NCBI GenBank assembly: GCA_016870995.1
Contig: VFZU01000006.1
Coordinates: forward strand, 50,944 to 114,943
Direction: 5' to 3'
DNA from: Acidobacteriota bacterium
Lineage (GTDB): Bacteria > Acidobacteriota > Terriglobia > Bryobacterales > Bryobacteraceae
DNA: 64,000 nucleotides
The translations under genes were made by a program, and so were the position numbers. How positions within the stretch are numbered: position 1 is the stretch's first letter; each line of letters begins with the position of its first letter. The notes under the pieces were generated by a model. That model did no database searches. It was not told where the DNA came from and saw only the letters and a program-made list of their open reading frames with translations. This document shows, in pieces, positions 42,208-51,729 of the stretch.

Positions 42208-45200
42208 TTAGAAGTAGTACTTCAGACCGAACTGCATGTTGCGTGGGCCGACACCGCTGCGACCGCCGGTGATCTGTCCGAAGTTCACAGCACCGAAGGA
42301 GGTCGCCGGGTCGCCGAACATCGGAGTGTTGGTGAAGTTGGTGGCTTCCATGCGCATTTCAAGGCGATGACCTTCGCGAACGATGATGCTCTTGAGAAGA
42401 GCCGCATCGAGCGTGGAGATGCCAGGGCCGCGATAGCCGAGGGTGCGAGGCGCCGTGCCAGGCACGTCTACCGCCGGCTGAGAGAAGGCCGCCGGATTGA
42501 AGTAGTTATTGATGCGGCTCTGCACCGTGCCGGTGGTGCTGGGGTCGCCGATCAGGTTCGGGCGTTGGGTGCCGTCCCAGATATTGCCGCCGTTTTGAGT
42601 GATGTGCAGTGGCATGCCGCTCTGGAACAGAGCCATGCCGCTGACATCCCAGTTGCCGGCGATCCAGTTGAGGACCTTCGGCATATTGGCGGCGAACTTG
42701 CGGCCTTTGCCGAAGGGAAGCTCATAAGCGCCGGTGAGTACCATGCGGCTCGCGATGTCGTGAGCCGAGAGTGCGCGCTCGCCGCGCAGATCCCATATGT
42801 TCTGGATGTTGGTGGAGCCACCGAGCCAGGAGACATTGCCGGAGGTGTGCGAAATATTGTCGATCATCTTCGACCAGGTGTAGTGACCGAGGAAAGTGAG
42901 GCCGGCGCTGTAGCGCTTTTCCCACTTGATCTGCAGCGCATGGTAGATGGAGTCGCCGCGGGCTGGTTCAGCCTGCCCAACGCTGGTGCCGGCAAAGTGC
43001 GGCATCGGGCGCAGGAGGCGCTGCAACTGCACCGTCGGCTGAGCATACACTGAACGGCTATCGCGGATCTGCCCGAAGAAGGGATTCGTGACCAGGCCGT
43101 TCAATGCGTTGCGGCCTCGAGCCCAGTCGTTGGGATGCAAAGGCGAAAGAGTCGTGATCGGCATGAACAAGTGTGTGCCGCGGCTCCCCGTATAGTTCAA
43201 TTCGAGAACCGAACGCAGGGGCAGCTCCCGTTGGATCGAGAAGTTCCAGGAGTGGTATTCCGGGTTGCGGTTGTTGTCGCGAACGATGGTGCCGGTGCCG
43301 AAACCGAGGAAGGTATCGTCGCCCTGGCTGCGGCCAGGAGGTAACAGCACGCCGTTCGGGAACGGATTGTTCAATCTTGCGCTCAGTGTTGCGTTGGAAT
43401 CAAGCGACCAGATAGCGGGCGAGTCGATGGTAAATCCTGTGCCTGGACGGCCAAAGACCGTGGCGCGGCTCAAGGTGTAGAAGAGGCCGTAGCCAGCGCG
43501 GATCGAGGTCTTGGAATTCGCGCCGTAGGCGAATCCAACGCGGGGCTGCCAGTTGTTCATGTCAGCGTCGAAGGGAGACCGGCGATCTTTGTCGACAAAC
43601 TTGATCACCCCTCGGGTGTCGTATCCTGGCGCCTTCACAGAAGACTGAGCGTTCAGATCCCAGTAGCTGTAGCGGTCTTGCACTTCCCAGCGTGGGACGT
43701 CGAAGTCATAGCGCACGCCCAGATTGATCGTGAGCTTGCGCGTCACCTTCCAGTCGTCCTGGAAGTAAAAGCCCCAATAGGCGGAGCGCGAAAATGCCTT
43801 GGGCTCGATGTGGTAGTTGCTGCCAGTGGTCCAGCCGAGCAACATGGTTGCCAGGCCGTTTCCCTGATTGCCGGGGCAGGTGAATCGGTCGAGGCAGGTG
43901 ATGCCGCGGCCGAACGAGTAACCACCGGAGGGGAACCCTGGCTGAAGGTAATCCAACTGGTTGAAGCGGCGCTCGCCGCCCGCCTTGATGTTGTGCCCTC
44001 CGAGGATCTTGGTCATCGAGCCGGACCAGTGGTGAACGCCTTCTTCGCGATCCATGATCCAGTAGCCCTCAGTGCCAAACTCCTGGAAGCCTTCTGGACG
44101 GAAGCGCGGGAAAACGAGGTTGGTGGCATTGGATTTGATGTTCGACGCAAAGCCCAGGCTGGTGGGGTCGAAGCTGTCGAAGAAGGGATTGCGAGCGAAG
44201 TCAGAATAAGTCCATCCGTAGCGGAAGGTGAACAGCGTGGTTGCGTTTGCAACGTGAGTAAAGTCGCCGACCACCGATTGCGTATTGGTGGCGTTGACAC
44301 CGCCCGTGTAATAAGAAGGGTTGCCTTCGCCGAACAAATTCGGATTCTGCCCTCTGCCGCGGCTGTTGCTCCAGCGGCCGCTAAAGCGATTGGATGCGTT
44401 GAAGTTGTGGTCCATCTTGATGGTGGATTGATGGCCGGTGCTGGCATTGATGCCCTGGCCGAACCAGTTGGCTGTGTTGGTGAACGCGGCACCCGCCTGG
44501 TTTGGAGTGGGAAGGAACGAGAGTGCCTTCAGAGCGACCGGATCCATTGTGGAGGCTGGAAGGATGTTTCCGGCGATCGGTTGACGTGTGATGGTGCCAT
44601 TGGCTGACGTGGTTGTAGCGAAAGGATCGTACAACTGCATCAGTTGGCCGCCTGCGTTAAAGGTCTGAGAGAAGTTGCCCGCGCGCTGGAGCGTGGTGGG
44701 CAAGCTGATTACAGCGGAGGTTGGGCTCTCCTGTTTGGTGTATTCATAGGCACCAAAGAAGAAGGTCTTGTTCTTGATTACCGGGCCGCCGAGCACGCCA
44801 CCGTATTGGTCGCGGTGGAAAGCCGGGATGGCGCGGCCAGCGCGATTGGCAAACCAATCGTTGGAGTTCAATGCCGAGTCGCGCAAGAAGTAGTACCCGG
44901 TGCCGTGGAAGCCATTGGTGCCGGAGCGGGTCACCATGTTGACGACCGCGCCGCCCGTTTGACCGAACTCGGCCGAGAAGAAGTTTGTCTGCATCTTGAA
45001 CTCCTGGACGACGTCGATCGAGGGCGAGAACTTCAAGTCGGAGATCCCCGAGTTTTGTTCCACCGTGGTGACCGTGACTCCATCTACGAGGACGTCGGAG
45101 GTGGAGTTGCGCGAACCGTTTGCAACGAAATTGGTATTGTTGTCGCCGCGGCGGCCGCCGGAGCCGACAACGCCTGGCGTGAGGTAAGACAGGCTTAGCG

Positions 45201-45654
45201 AGTTACGAGCGAGGTTCGGCAGCTTGAGAATCGTTTCGTTGTCGATCACCTGGCCGAGATTTGAAATCGTGGTGTTGACCAGTGCTGCGGACCCCGACAC
45301 TTCAATGGTGGTGTTGACGTCGCCGACCTGCAGCTTGGCGTCGATTGTAATCTGCTGTTGCACGGCAACAACAAACTTGCCGCTTGAAAACTTCTTGAAG
45401 CCTGGAGCTTCCGCTGTGAGTAGATAGTTGCCTGGGGGCAGGGCGGTGAGGGTGTAGCGTCCCGCGCTGTCGGCCTCTGATCTAAGAGAAGTACCGCGAT
45501 CCTGGTCGGTGACAACGACCTTTGCACCGCCGACGGCGGCACCGGAATCGTCGGTGACGACTCCGCGAATGCTTGCTGTGAACGACTGGGCCCACATACT
45601 CGTGGCGAGCAGTGCCACAAGGCCAGCCGACTGGGCTAGTTGATTGAGCTTCAA
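42208..45654 (-). CDS. Oar-like TonB-dependent receptor
   Basis: 1148 residues from a TTG start (45654), with GGGAGG upstream on the minus strand. Signal peptide ends WAQ; residues about 25-110 form a carboxypeptidase-regulatory domain (ASIRGVVTDDSGAAVGGAKV). A plug follows (SGISDLKFSPSIDVVQEFKM, GGAVVNMVTRSGTNGFHG) and a very large barrel ends MQFGLKYYF. It is the large receptor class expanded in Acidobacteriota, probably for polysaccharide or peptide uptake. Followed by the terminator at 42161. Confidence 0.92.
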   Translation of the reverse strand: MKLNQLAQSAGLVALLATSMWAQSFTASIRGVVTDDSGAAVGGAKVVVTDQDRGTSLRSEADSAGRYTLTALPPGNYLLTAEAPGFKKFSSGKFVVAVQQQITIDAKLQVGDVNTTIEVSGSAALVNTTISNLGQVIDNETILKLPNLARNSLSLSYLTPGVVGSGGRRGDNNTNFVANGSRNSTSDVLVDGVTVTTVEQNSGISDLKFSPSIDVVQEFKMQTNFFSAEFGQTGGAVVNMVTRSGTNGFHGTGYYFLRDSALNSNDWFANRAGRAIPAFHRDQYGGVLGGPVIKNKTFFFGAYEYTKQESPTSAVISLPTTLQRAGNFSQTFNAGGQLMQLYDPFATTTSANGTITRQPIAGNILPASTMDPVALKALSFLPTPNQAGAAFTNTANWFGQGINASTGHQSTIKMDHNFNASNRFSGRWSNSRGRGQNPNLFGEGNPSYYTGGVNATNTQSVVGDFTHVANATTLFTFRYGWTYSDFARNPFFDSFDPTSLGFASNIKSNATNLVFPRFRPEGFQEFGTEGYWIMDREEGVHHWSGSMTKILGGHNIKAGGERRFNQLDYLQPGFPSGGYSFGRGITCLDRFTCPGNQGNGLATMLLGWTTGSNYHIEPKAFSRSAYWGFYFQDDWKVTRKLTINLGVRYDFDVPRWEVQDRYSYWDLNAQSSVKAPGYDTRGVIKFVDKDRRSPFDADMNNWQPRVGFAYGANSKTSIRAGYGLFYTLSRATVFGRPGTGFTIDSPAIWSLDSNATLSARLNNPFPNGVLLPPGRSQGDDTFLGFGTGTIVRDNNRNPEYHSWNFSIQRELPLRSVLELNYTGSRGTHLFMPITTLSPLHPNDWARGRNALNGLVTNPFFGQIRDSRSVYAQPTVQLQRLLRPMPHFAGTSVGQAEPARGDSIYHALQIKWEKRYSAGLTFLGHYTWSKMIDNISHTSGNVSWLGGSTNIQNIWDLRGERALSAHDIASRMVLTGAYELPFGKGRKFAANMPKVLNWIAGNWDVSGMALFQSGMPLHITQNGGNIWDGTQRPNLIGDPSTTGTVQSRINNYFNPAAFSQPAVDVPGTAPRTLGYRGPGISTLDAALLKSIIVREGHRLEMRMEATNFTNTPMFGDPATSFGAVNFGQITGGRSGVGPRNMQFGLKYYF

Positions 45655-45665
45655 AAGATGACCTC

Positions 45666-45700
45666 CCTGAATTCGTTAACAAAGTGTTAACGGACTCAGG
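45666..45700 (-). promoter_or_regulatory. Hairpin directly upstream of the Oar-like receptor ribosome site
   Basis: CCTGAATTCGTTAAC (45666-45680) pairs with GTTAACGGACTCAGG (45686-45700) over 13 of 15 positions, loop of 5. On the minus strand the 3' arm runs into the GGGAGG ribosome site of the receptor. No T tract, so it is more likely an operator (GTTAAC half-sites) or an RNA switch than a terminator. Confidence 0.45.
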
Positions 45701-45721
45701 CATCTTATAACAGCTTTTTGG

Positions 45722-48625
45722 CTAGCGCAAAACGGTAACGGTGAGGGGAGTGCTTTGTTGCGCGTTCAACAGAGACCGGATCTGAACCACATTGAGCCCG
45801 GGGCGAACGTCGGCCGGAATCTGCGCCACAATTTGCGTGGGAGAAGCGGAGATGATGGGCAGCGGGATGTCGTTAAAGGTCACGCAGCTGCCGCCGAGAA
45901 CACTGGGGAGCGGCACAGTATCAGCCGCTGCGGGTGCTGCCAGCGATGAGCCGTTGATCGTGATGAAGGAGCCGACGCGGAGGTTGGTGCTGCCGTCGTT
46001 GGCGTTGACGATGCCGCGGATGCCATTCGGAATCGCAGGAGCCGTTGCGGTGCTGGTTGCTGTGGTTGGAATCACAGTGAGCCCAGAGACGGTGAGGATG
46101 TAAACCGTGCCCCTGGAATCGACGGCCATCTGTTTGGCAGGCACGTTGATTTGCTGGGTGCTGCCGCTGACGAAGAACGCAGGGTTTTCGGGCAGGATGC
46201 CTACAACGCTTTCGGCCTGTGTCCGAATGTCGACCAGCTCAAGGGTTGTGCGTTCTTCGTCGCGAGTTGCAACGAATGCGGAGGTCCGAACCGGAGTTGT
46301 GGCGCGGATAAAACGATTGGCGTCCAGCGGCCACACTGAAAACACGTTACGGTTGCCCGCACTCACACTAATCTGAGTTACCTGGCCGTTTGGCCCCAGT
46401 TGGAATTGAGTGGCGCCAGGGCGCTCGACGCCGCCAATCGGGGTGAGCGAAGAGCCGAGAATCAAGCCACCTGCCAGGAAGTACTCTCCTCGAGGGCCGC
46501 CCCCAACAGGGGCTACGTAGCTGGCAAATGCATTCTGAAACACCGTTCGATTGGTGGTGTAGGCGTCGATCGTGGCATCGAACAGATAGCCGGCCGCTGT
46601 CGGGGTGCCTCCTACACTGGCCAGCAGCATCGCGAATTCGCCGTTTGGCGTCGCCGCCATGAAGCGGTTGCCGCCCACTGTGCCTTGCGTGTTGAAGACT
46701 CCGCCGCCCGGCCGGACTACTGCTTGATTGCCTAGCGTTCGCCACACATTTCCAGTGGTGGTGGTGAATTGCAGGCCTGCCAAGGTCATGGCCATGGAGT
46801 CGACGCTCAGCGCGTTGTTTGTTGCAAGGCGGGGCGTTGGCGGAAACTCAATATTGCCAACCGTACTCAGTGAGGAAAGGTCAATAACACTGATCGACTC
46901 TCCGCCAACGTTAGCCACATAAAGAGTGTCGCCATCGAGCGACATTGCCATCGTCTGAGGGAATTGTCCTGCTTCGATCGGGTCGAGGAATCGCTGCTTG
47001 GCCGTGTCGAACACTTCGATGCGGTTGTAGCCTGAGTTGGAAATGTAAACCCGGCCTCGCTTCTCGTCCAGCTCGATGTGGCGCAGTCCGCGCCCCGCGT
47101 TGATGCCATTGGTCAGCGTCGGAATGGGGAAGATCAGACCCCGTTGATCGCTCAGGCGGAAATTCATGAACACTCGAATGGTGTTGGGGATGTTGATCGC
47201 CTCCAGCGAATTGAGGTTCACTGGCAGAGCTCCGCCAGGGTTTGGGTTGTAAACGTTTGTGCCCGGGCGGCGCGTGACATTTACCCGACCGGGGTCCATC
47301 GTGAACGTCACGGAGGACGGTGCCAGTCCACTGTTGACTTGTGCGACCACCGCGGGCGTGAGGGCCGGCACGCTGAAGGTGAGCTTGCCCTTGCCGAGGT
47401 TTGAAATCTTCAGTGTGGCTCTAGCGATGCCTTTGTTGCATGGGTCTGTGGCGAGAAAGACTTGCGTCGCTTCCGGGTCCAGAATCGGATAATCAAACAG
47501 GTTACCGATCGGCAGCGTCAGGATGCCCGATTCAGAGATCGCAAAAATCTGCGCCCCGTCGGCAGTGATTACCATCTTGCCGAGAATCGACTCTGGAAGC
47601 TTAATGCCAAGCCGAACGCCGAGATTGGAAGCGTTGCCGATAAACAGCACATTCGAGGTCGGGCGTTGAGTGGTCATCGTCGCTGTGTAGTTGAATGCGG
47701 AATACAGTGTTTTGCCATCGGGTGAGAAGACGCTTCCGCCGAAATTCACGCCGTTGGGAAATCCAAAAATAGCGCCTGGCAGTGTAAATGGCAGATTTCC
47801 GGTGTTCATGATGCCCCGGACATTCATCGTTCCAAAGTCATACTGGGAAGAACCAGCCATGAACTTGCCTCCGTCGGGGGACATGGCAAGCACAGTTGAC
47901 TGGCCCGTCACCGTGCGATTGCGCAAGATCGTGCCGCTGGCCACTTCGAAAACAAACATCGCTGTCTGCGCGCTGTTCGTGCTCTGATTGATCGCTACCA
48001 TGCCCACGATGAAATTGCCGTCGGGTGTCGTGATGAGCTTTCCGGGAAAGGGCGTGGTTGGCCGCCCGAGGAAGACGTTCTGATTGATATTGCCAGTCGA
48101 GATCTGAGTTGGCGAAGGCACCGTGGTGAACTGCAGCGCCGCGTCCTGGCGAGGATCGTAAAGCAGCAGTGTCTGCGATTGATTGTTGATCCCGGTTCCC
48201 TGTGTCGTGATCAGAACCCGGCCGTCGGCGCCTACTGCAATGCCTTCAGGCCGCACGGGTAGGCTCAGTGTGTTCAGCACCTGATTGTCGCCCAGGCGAA
48301 TGACGCTCACAGAAGTGGACGTTGCGTTTGTGACGTAGAGCGTGGCCGAATCAGGAGACATCGCGGCGCTTACGGGGAACGTGGCCACAGGAATTGGGTT
48401 CAGCAATCGCTTGTTGACGTAATCGTAAACATCCACTCGATTGGCGTTGGATCGAACCAGGTACAACAGACCTCGCAGTTCGTCGATCACCATGTCGCTC
48501 GGGGTTTCGCCGAGAGCGGTCACCGAGCCGAAGGTCCCGACCTGCGCCTGAGCATTTGGTAACAAGCCGATGAATAAAAACGAAAGAAGTAGAGTTTTGT
48601 TAATCTTTGCCAACAGAAATTGCAT
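45722..48625 (-). CDS. Secreted beta-propeller protein with TIGR03437-like C-terminus
   Basis: 967 residues; signal peptide ends NAQAQ. Two groups of YVTN-type propeller blades (for example DELRGLLYLVRSNANRVDVY; later KRGRVYISNSGYNRIEVFD and GDTLYVANVGGESISVIDLS). The C-terminal domain (about 880-967, GSFITINGSSLAAP, PTQIVAQIPADV) is the Solibacter-type unit. Exported binding protein; ligand unknown. Transcribed in the same direction as the Oar-like receptor, 67 bases upstream of it. Confidence 0.85.
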   Translation of the reverse strand: MQFLLAKINKTLLLSFLFIGLLPNAQAQVGTFGSVTALGETPSDMVIDELRGLLYLVRSNANRVDVYDYVNKRLLNPIPVATFPVSAAMSPDSATLYVTNATSTSVSVIRLGDNQVLNTLSLPVRPEGIAVGADGRVLITTQGTGINNQSQTLLLYDPRQDAALQFTTVPSPTQISTGNINQNVFLGRPTTPFPGKLITTPDGNFIVGMVAINQSTNSAQTAMFVFEVASGTILRNRTVTGQSTVLAMSPDGGKFMAGSSQYDFGTMNVRGIMNTGNLPFTLPGAIFGFPNGVNFGGSVFSPDGKTLYSAFNYTATMTTQRPTSNVLFIGNASNLGVRLGIKLPESILGKMVITADGAQIFAISESGILTLPIGNLFDYPILDPEATQVFLATDPCNKGIARATLKISNLGKGKLTFSVPALTPAVVAQVNSGLAPSSVTFTMDPGRVNVTRRPGTNVYNPNPGGALPVNLNSLEAINIPNTIRVFMNFRLSDQRGLIFPIPTLTNGINAGRGLRHIELDEKRGRVYISNSGYNRIEVFDTAKQRFLDPIEAGQFPQTMAMSLDGDTLYVANVGGESISVIDLSSLSTVGNIEFPPTPRLATNNALSVDSMAMTLAGLQFTTTTGNVWRTLGNQAVVRPGGGVFNTQGTVGGNRFMAATPNGEFAMLLASVGGTPTAAGYLFDATIDAYTTNRTVFQNAFASYVAPVGGGPRGEYFLAGGLILGSSLTPIGGVERPGATQFQLGPNGQVTQISVSAGNRNVFSVWPLDANRFIRATTPVRTSAFVATRDEERTTLELVDIRTQAESVVGILPENPAFFVSGSTQQINVPAKQMAVDSRGTVYILTVSGLTVIPTTATSTATAPAIPNGIRGIVNANDGSTNLRVGSFITINGSSLAAPAAADTVPLPSVLGGSCVTFNDIPLPIISASPTQIVAQIPADVRPGLNVVQIRSLLNAQQSTPLTVTVLR

Positions 48626-48703
48626 CCGCGTCTGAACCTAATGTACTCTAACGCGTCATGGCCAAAGAAGTTTCTTTCCCAAAGCGAAACATTTTCGACT
48701 AGC

Positions 48704-49078
48704 ATGGGTTCTACGGATTCGACTGAGAAGCGCCTGAAGGTGACCAATCGCCGGTCTGGCCAATTGCTTGCTACCCATGCTGGCATCGCCAATACGAGTG
48801 CATTGCGCCGAAAAGGTTTGCTCGAGCACAGTTCGCTTGAGCCCGGAGACGGGTTGTGGATTGCACCCTGCGAAGCGGTGCATTGCTTCGGCATGAAATT
48901 TGCGATCGACGTGATTTACTTGAGCAAACAGAAGAAAATCTTGAAGATGCGTCCCAACATGGGTAAGAACCGAATTAGCTTCTGCCTTCGCGCCCACAGC
49001 GTGCTGGAATTGCCTGCGGGCACGGTTGAAGCGACGGGGACCCTTGTGGGTGACGAATTGGAGTTTGAAAAAGTATGA
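48704..49078 (+). CDS. DUF192 family protein
   Basis: 124 residues from ATG 48704; ATG 48641 would add 21 residues. The DUF192 fold is recognisable: LATHAGIANTSALRRKGLLE, WIAPCEAVHCFGMKFAIDVIYL and VLELPAGTVEATG. The family is of unknown function and often exported, but here no signal peptide is seen. Overlaps the TPR lipoprotein gene by 4 bases, so it may belong to the tad operon's leading end. Confidence 0.8.
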   Translation: MGSTDSTEKRLKVTNRRSGQLLATHAGIANTSALRRKGLLEHSSLEPGDGLWIAPCEAVHCFGMKFAIDVIYLSKQKKILKMRPNMGKNRISFCLRAHSVLELPAGTVEATGTLVGDELEFEKV

Positions 49079-50031
49079 GCCGAGGCCTCATGCTTGCCTT
49101 GCTCAGCTTGAGCCTGGTTTCCTGCGCCCGGCAACAGTCTGGAAATGGATCGACGCTGGCCGTTTTCGACACGCAAGTCAAGAACGCGGTCAATATGGGC
49201 GATGGCGACCTTGAAATCCAGGCTCTGCGTAAGCGACTGCTGGATAACCCGCGGGACCTTACCGTGCGACGCCGTCTGGCTGCCAAATTCGAAGCTGCTG
49301 GTTACGGAGATCTGGCTCTTGAGCATCTCCGCATTGCAGCGGAACTGGCGCCGACTGACCTTGCCCTACACCTGGAATTGGTTGCGGCTCTCAAGGCTCA
49401 AGGCCTTGGCCACCAGGCCACGATGGTTTTGAATGCTGCGCTTGCCGCCGGAACTCCGACCCCGGCACAGCTCTCCAAGGCGGCGATCTTTACTGAGTCT
49501 TTGGCCGAGGCTGAAGCACTGCATCGCAAAGCCGTCGCCGCCGAGCCCCGCAATTGGGACTTCCTGAACAATCTTGCCTACAACCTGATCCAGCAGAAGC
49601 GGGCGGCAGAAGCCGAGACCCTTTTGCGGGATCTCCTGCGCGCGCGGCCTACACACGAGCATGCGCGCAACAATCTCGCCATGCTCTACGCAACCCAACT
49701 CCATCAACCGGAGGAAGCTCTGCTTCATTGGAAGGCGATTAGCGGCCCGGCCGCCGCACACAACAATCTCGCTGTAGCCTATATGGAACAGGAAAAATGG
49801 ATCGAAGCGAAGGCTGAACTGGAAAAGGCTCTGGCTTTGCGCTTCCAATTTCCCGAGGCTATCCAAAATTTGCAAATCGTAGCCGCCCGTACTGGTGGTA
49901 CTGTCACACTGAATTTGAATCGCGACAAGTCGCCCTCGGGCCTGTCAAAATTAGCGAAGGCAATCCGTCACGTCTTTATCGGCGAAGAAACGGATTCGGA
50001 AAAATCGAAATCTCGAAGGAGTCGTTCATGA
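49075..50031 (+). CDS. TPR-repeat lipoprotein at the head of the tad locus (TadD-like)
   Basis: 318 residues. Lipobox LVSC (Cys17), then at least five TPR-like helical pairs (KFEAAGYGDLALEHLRIAAE, FLNNLAYNLIQQKRAAEAE, HNNLAVAYMEQEKWIEAKAE). Tad systems contain a TPR lipoprotein, TadD, needed for secretin assembly, and this fits in size and position just before the pilin gene. Confidence 0.8.
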   Translation: MSRGLMLALLSLSLVSCARQQSGNGSTLAVFDTQVKNAVNMGDGDLEIQALRKRLLDNPRDLTVRRRLAAKFEAAGYGDLALEHLRIAAELAPTDLALHLELVAALKAQGLGHQATMVLNAALAAGTPTPAQLSKAAIFTESLAEAEALHRKAVAAEPRNWDFLNNLAYNLIQQKRAAEAETLLRDLLRARPTHEHARNNLAMLYATQLHQPEEALLHWKAISGPAAAHNNLAVAYMEQEKWIEAKAELEKALALRFQFPEAIQNLQIVAARTGGTVTLNLNRDKSPSGLSKLAKAIRHVFIGEETDSEKSKSRRSRS

Positions 50032-50237
50032 ATCTCTCAACCCTTATCAACAACACCAAGGCATTTGCCGTAAACCTGTGGAAAGACGAAGCAGGTCAGG
50101 ATCTTGTGGAATACGCCTTGATCGTCGCCGCCGTAGGGTTGGCCTTGATCACCACCGTGAACCAGCTCACTCAGGCTGTCGTCAGCTTGTACCAGAGCAT
50201 GACACAGGGTCTCGGCTCCATCGGTACCCAGCAGTAG
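50028..50237 (+). CDS. flp: Flp-type pilin
   Basis: 69 residues. Short leader ending in Gly23, then the Flp signature QDLVEYALIVAAVGLALI with Glu28 as the conserved +5 residue of the mature pilin. Major subunit of tight-adherence (Tad) pili. The processing peptidase CpaA/TadV is not in this window. Confidence 0.93.
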   Translation: MNLSTLINNTKAFAVNLWKDEAGQDLVEYALIVAAVGLALITTVNQLTQAVVSLYQSMTQGLGSIGTQQ

Positions 50238-50256
50238 TACAGCGGACGCGATCTCT

Positions 50257-51729
50257 TTGTCTTCCAAACTGCGCCGGTGGCTAGTCCCGGATATCGCTCT
50301 CATCCTTTCCGCCATCACGATGCTGTATTGCCTGACCTCATTTACAGGCATGCAGCTGCTTTTTCGTGATTCCGATACGGGATGGCACATTCGAAATGGT
50401 GAAACTGTTCTGGCTACTGGCGTTGTGCCAACCCAGGAAACGTACTCCTATTCGATGCCTGGCGGTGCCTGGTATGCCTGGGAATGGCTCGCGGACTGCT
50501 TTATGGCCCAAGCGCACATCCTCGATGGGATGAGGGGTGTTTTTCTCCTCTATCTAATCGTGATTGGAATCGTGAGCTGGTTGTGGTTCCAACTGGTTTG
50601 GGTCACGAAGTCATGGTTCCTGCTCGGAGCCTCTGCCACCTGGGTGATGCTTACAACCTGCAACATCCACTGGCTCGCCAGGCCTCACATGATGGGATGG
50701 ATTTTTTTGCTGCTTGCGGTTCTGGCCGCCGAAAGAGTGCCCGCCAAATTGAATGTCTGGTGGGTCCTCGCTGTTTCTTTGACGAGTATGCTTTGGGCCA
50801 ATATCCATGGCAGTTTCTTTCTCGCCTCAGGCATCTTTGTTGTCTATGCGGCAGAGAAGTGGTTGCGCAAGGATGAATCGTGGAAGGTGCTGCTTTCGTT
50901 TGCGGCCATCTCCATGGCCAGCAGCTTTGTGAACCCCTACGGCTGGCATGTTCACGCTCATATCATCGAGTACTTGCAAGACAAAGAGTTGCTCTCCCGC
51001 ATTGGCGAGTTTCAGACCTTTAACTTTCACGTGGAAGGCGCCGAGGCACTTGTGATCGGAATGCTGATGGTCGCCGCCGGTATCAGCCTCAATGTAATTC
51101 AAGGCAATTATGCTCGTGCCGTGATGTGTTTGATTGTGTTTGCCGGCGCGCTGCGGTCGGCCCGCGGTTTACCTTTGCTGGCCCTGGTTGGAGTGCCTTT
51201 CGCGATCAGTGCGATCACAACCTTTCTCGAAGGGATTCCGGCGCTGAAGGGCGTCAGACAATACAACCATAATCTTCGTGCCATGGATTCCGGTTTTCGG
51301 GGCTGGTTATTGATTCCAGTGATCGTTGTCCTTTTCATAGCAGCTGCTCGTTCGCCGCTGTTTCCGAAAGGGGCCGGCTTCCCGGAAGCGAACTTTCCAG
51401 TGAGTCTTACCGCCAAGTTGGAGGGCCTGCCGCCTTCGGCCAGGATTTTCTCCAGCGATAAGTTCGGCGGATTCTTGATTTATCAATTTGCCGGGCAGCG
51501 AAAAGTATTTGTGGACGGTCGCAACGATTACTATGGCGCTGAGTTTTGTAAGAACTATCTGAATTTTCTGGATGGTAAGGCTGGGTGGGAGGCCTACTTG
51601 AATCAGTGGAAGTTTACCCACGCCTTGTTGCCAAAGGACTCTGCTCTTGCCGAGATCCTGAAGCTGAAAGGCTGGCTGGAATTAGGAAAAGATCCCGTGG
51701 CGATCTTGTTAGAAAAGGGCCCTAAATAA
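50257..51729 (+). CDS. Polytopic membrane protein, GT-C glycosyltransferase-like
   Basis: 490 residues from TTG 50257. About nine membrane helices. An acidic loop after the first helix (FRDSDTGWHIRNGE) resembles the catalytic loop of GT-C transferases, and the C-terminal soluble part has RIFSSDKFGGFLIYQF and VFVDGRNDYYG. Placed inside the tad locus between pilin and CpaB with near-zero spacing, it may glycosylate the pilus or surface (inference). The stop overlaps cpaB by one base. Confidence 0.65.
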   Translation: MSSKLRRWLVPDIALILSAITMLYCLTSFTGMQLLFRDSDTGWHIRNGETVLATGVVPTQETYSYSMPGGAWYAWEWLADCFMAQAHILDGMRGVFLLYLIVIGIVSWLWFQLVWVTKSWFLLGASATWVMLTTCNIHWLARPHMMGWIFLLLAVLAAERVPAKLNVWWVLAVSLTSMLWANIHGSFFLASGIFVVYAAEKWLRKDESWKVLLSFAAISMASSFVNPYGWHVHAHIIEYLQDKELLSRIGEFQTFNFHVEGAEALVIGMLMVAAGISLNVIQGNYARAVMCLIVFAGALRSARGLPLLALVGVPFAISAITTFLEGIPALKGVRQYNHNLRAMDSGFRGWLLIPVIVVLFIAAARSPLFPKGAGFPEANFPVSLTAKLEGLPPSARIFSSDKFGGFLIYQFAGQRKVFVDGRNDYYGAEFCKNYLNFLDGKAGWEAYLNQWKFTHALLPKDSALAEILKLKGWLELGKDPVAILLEKGPK

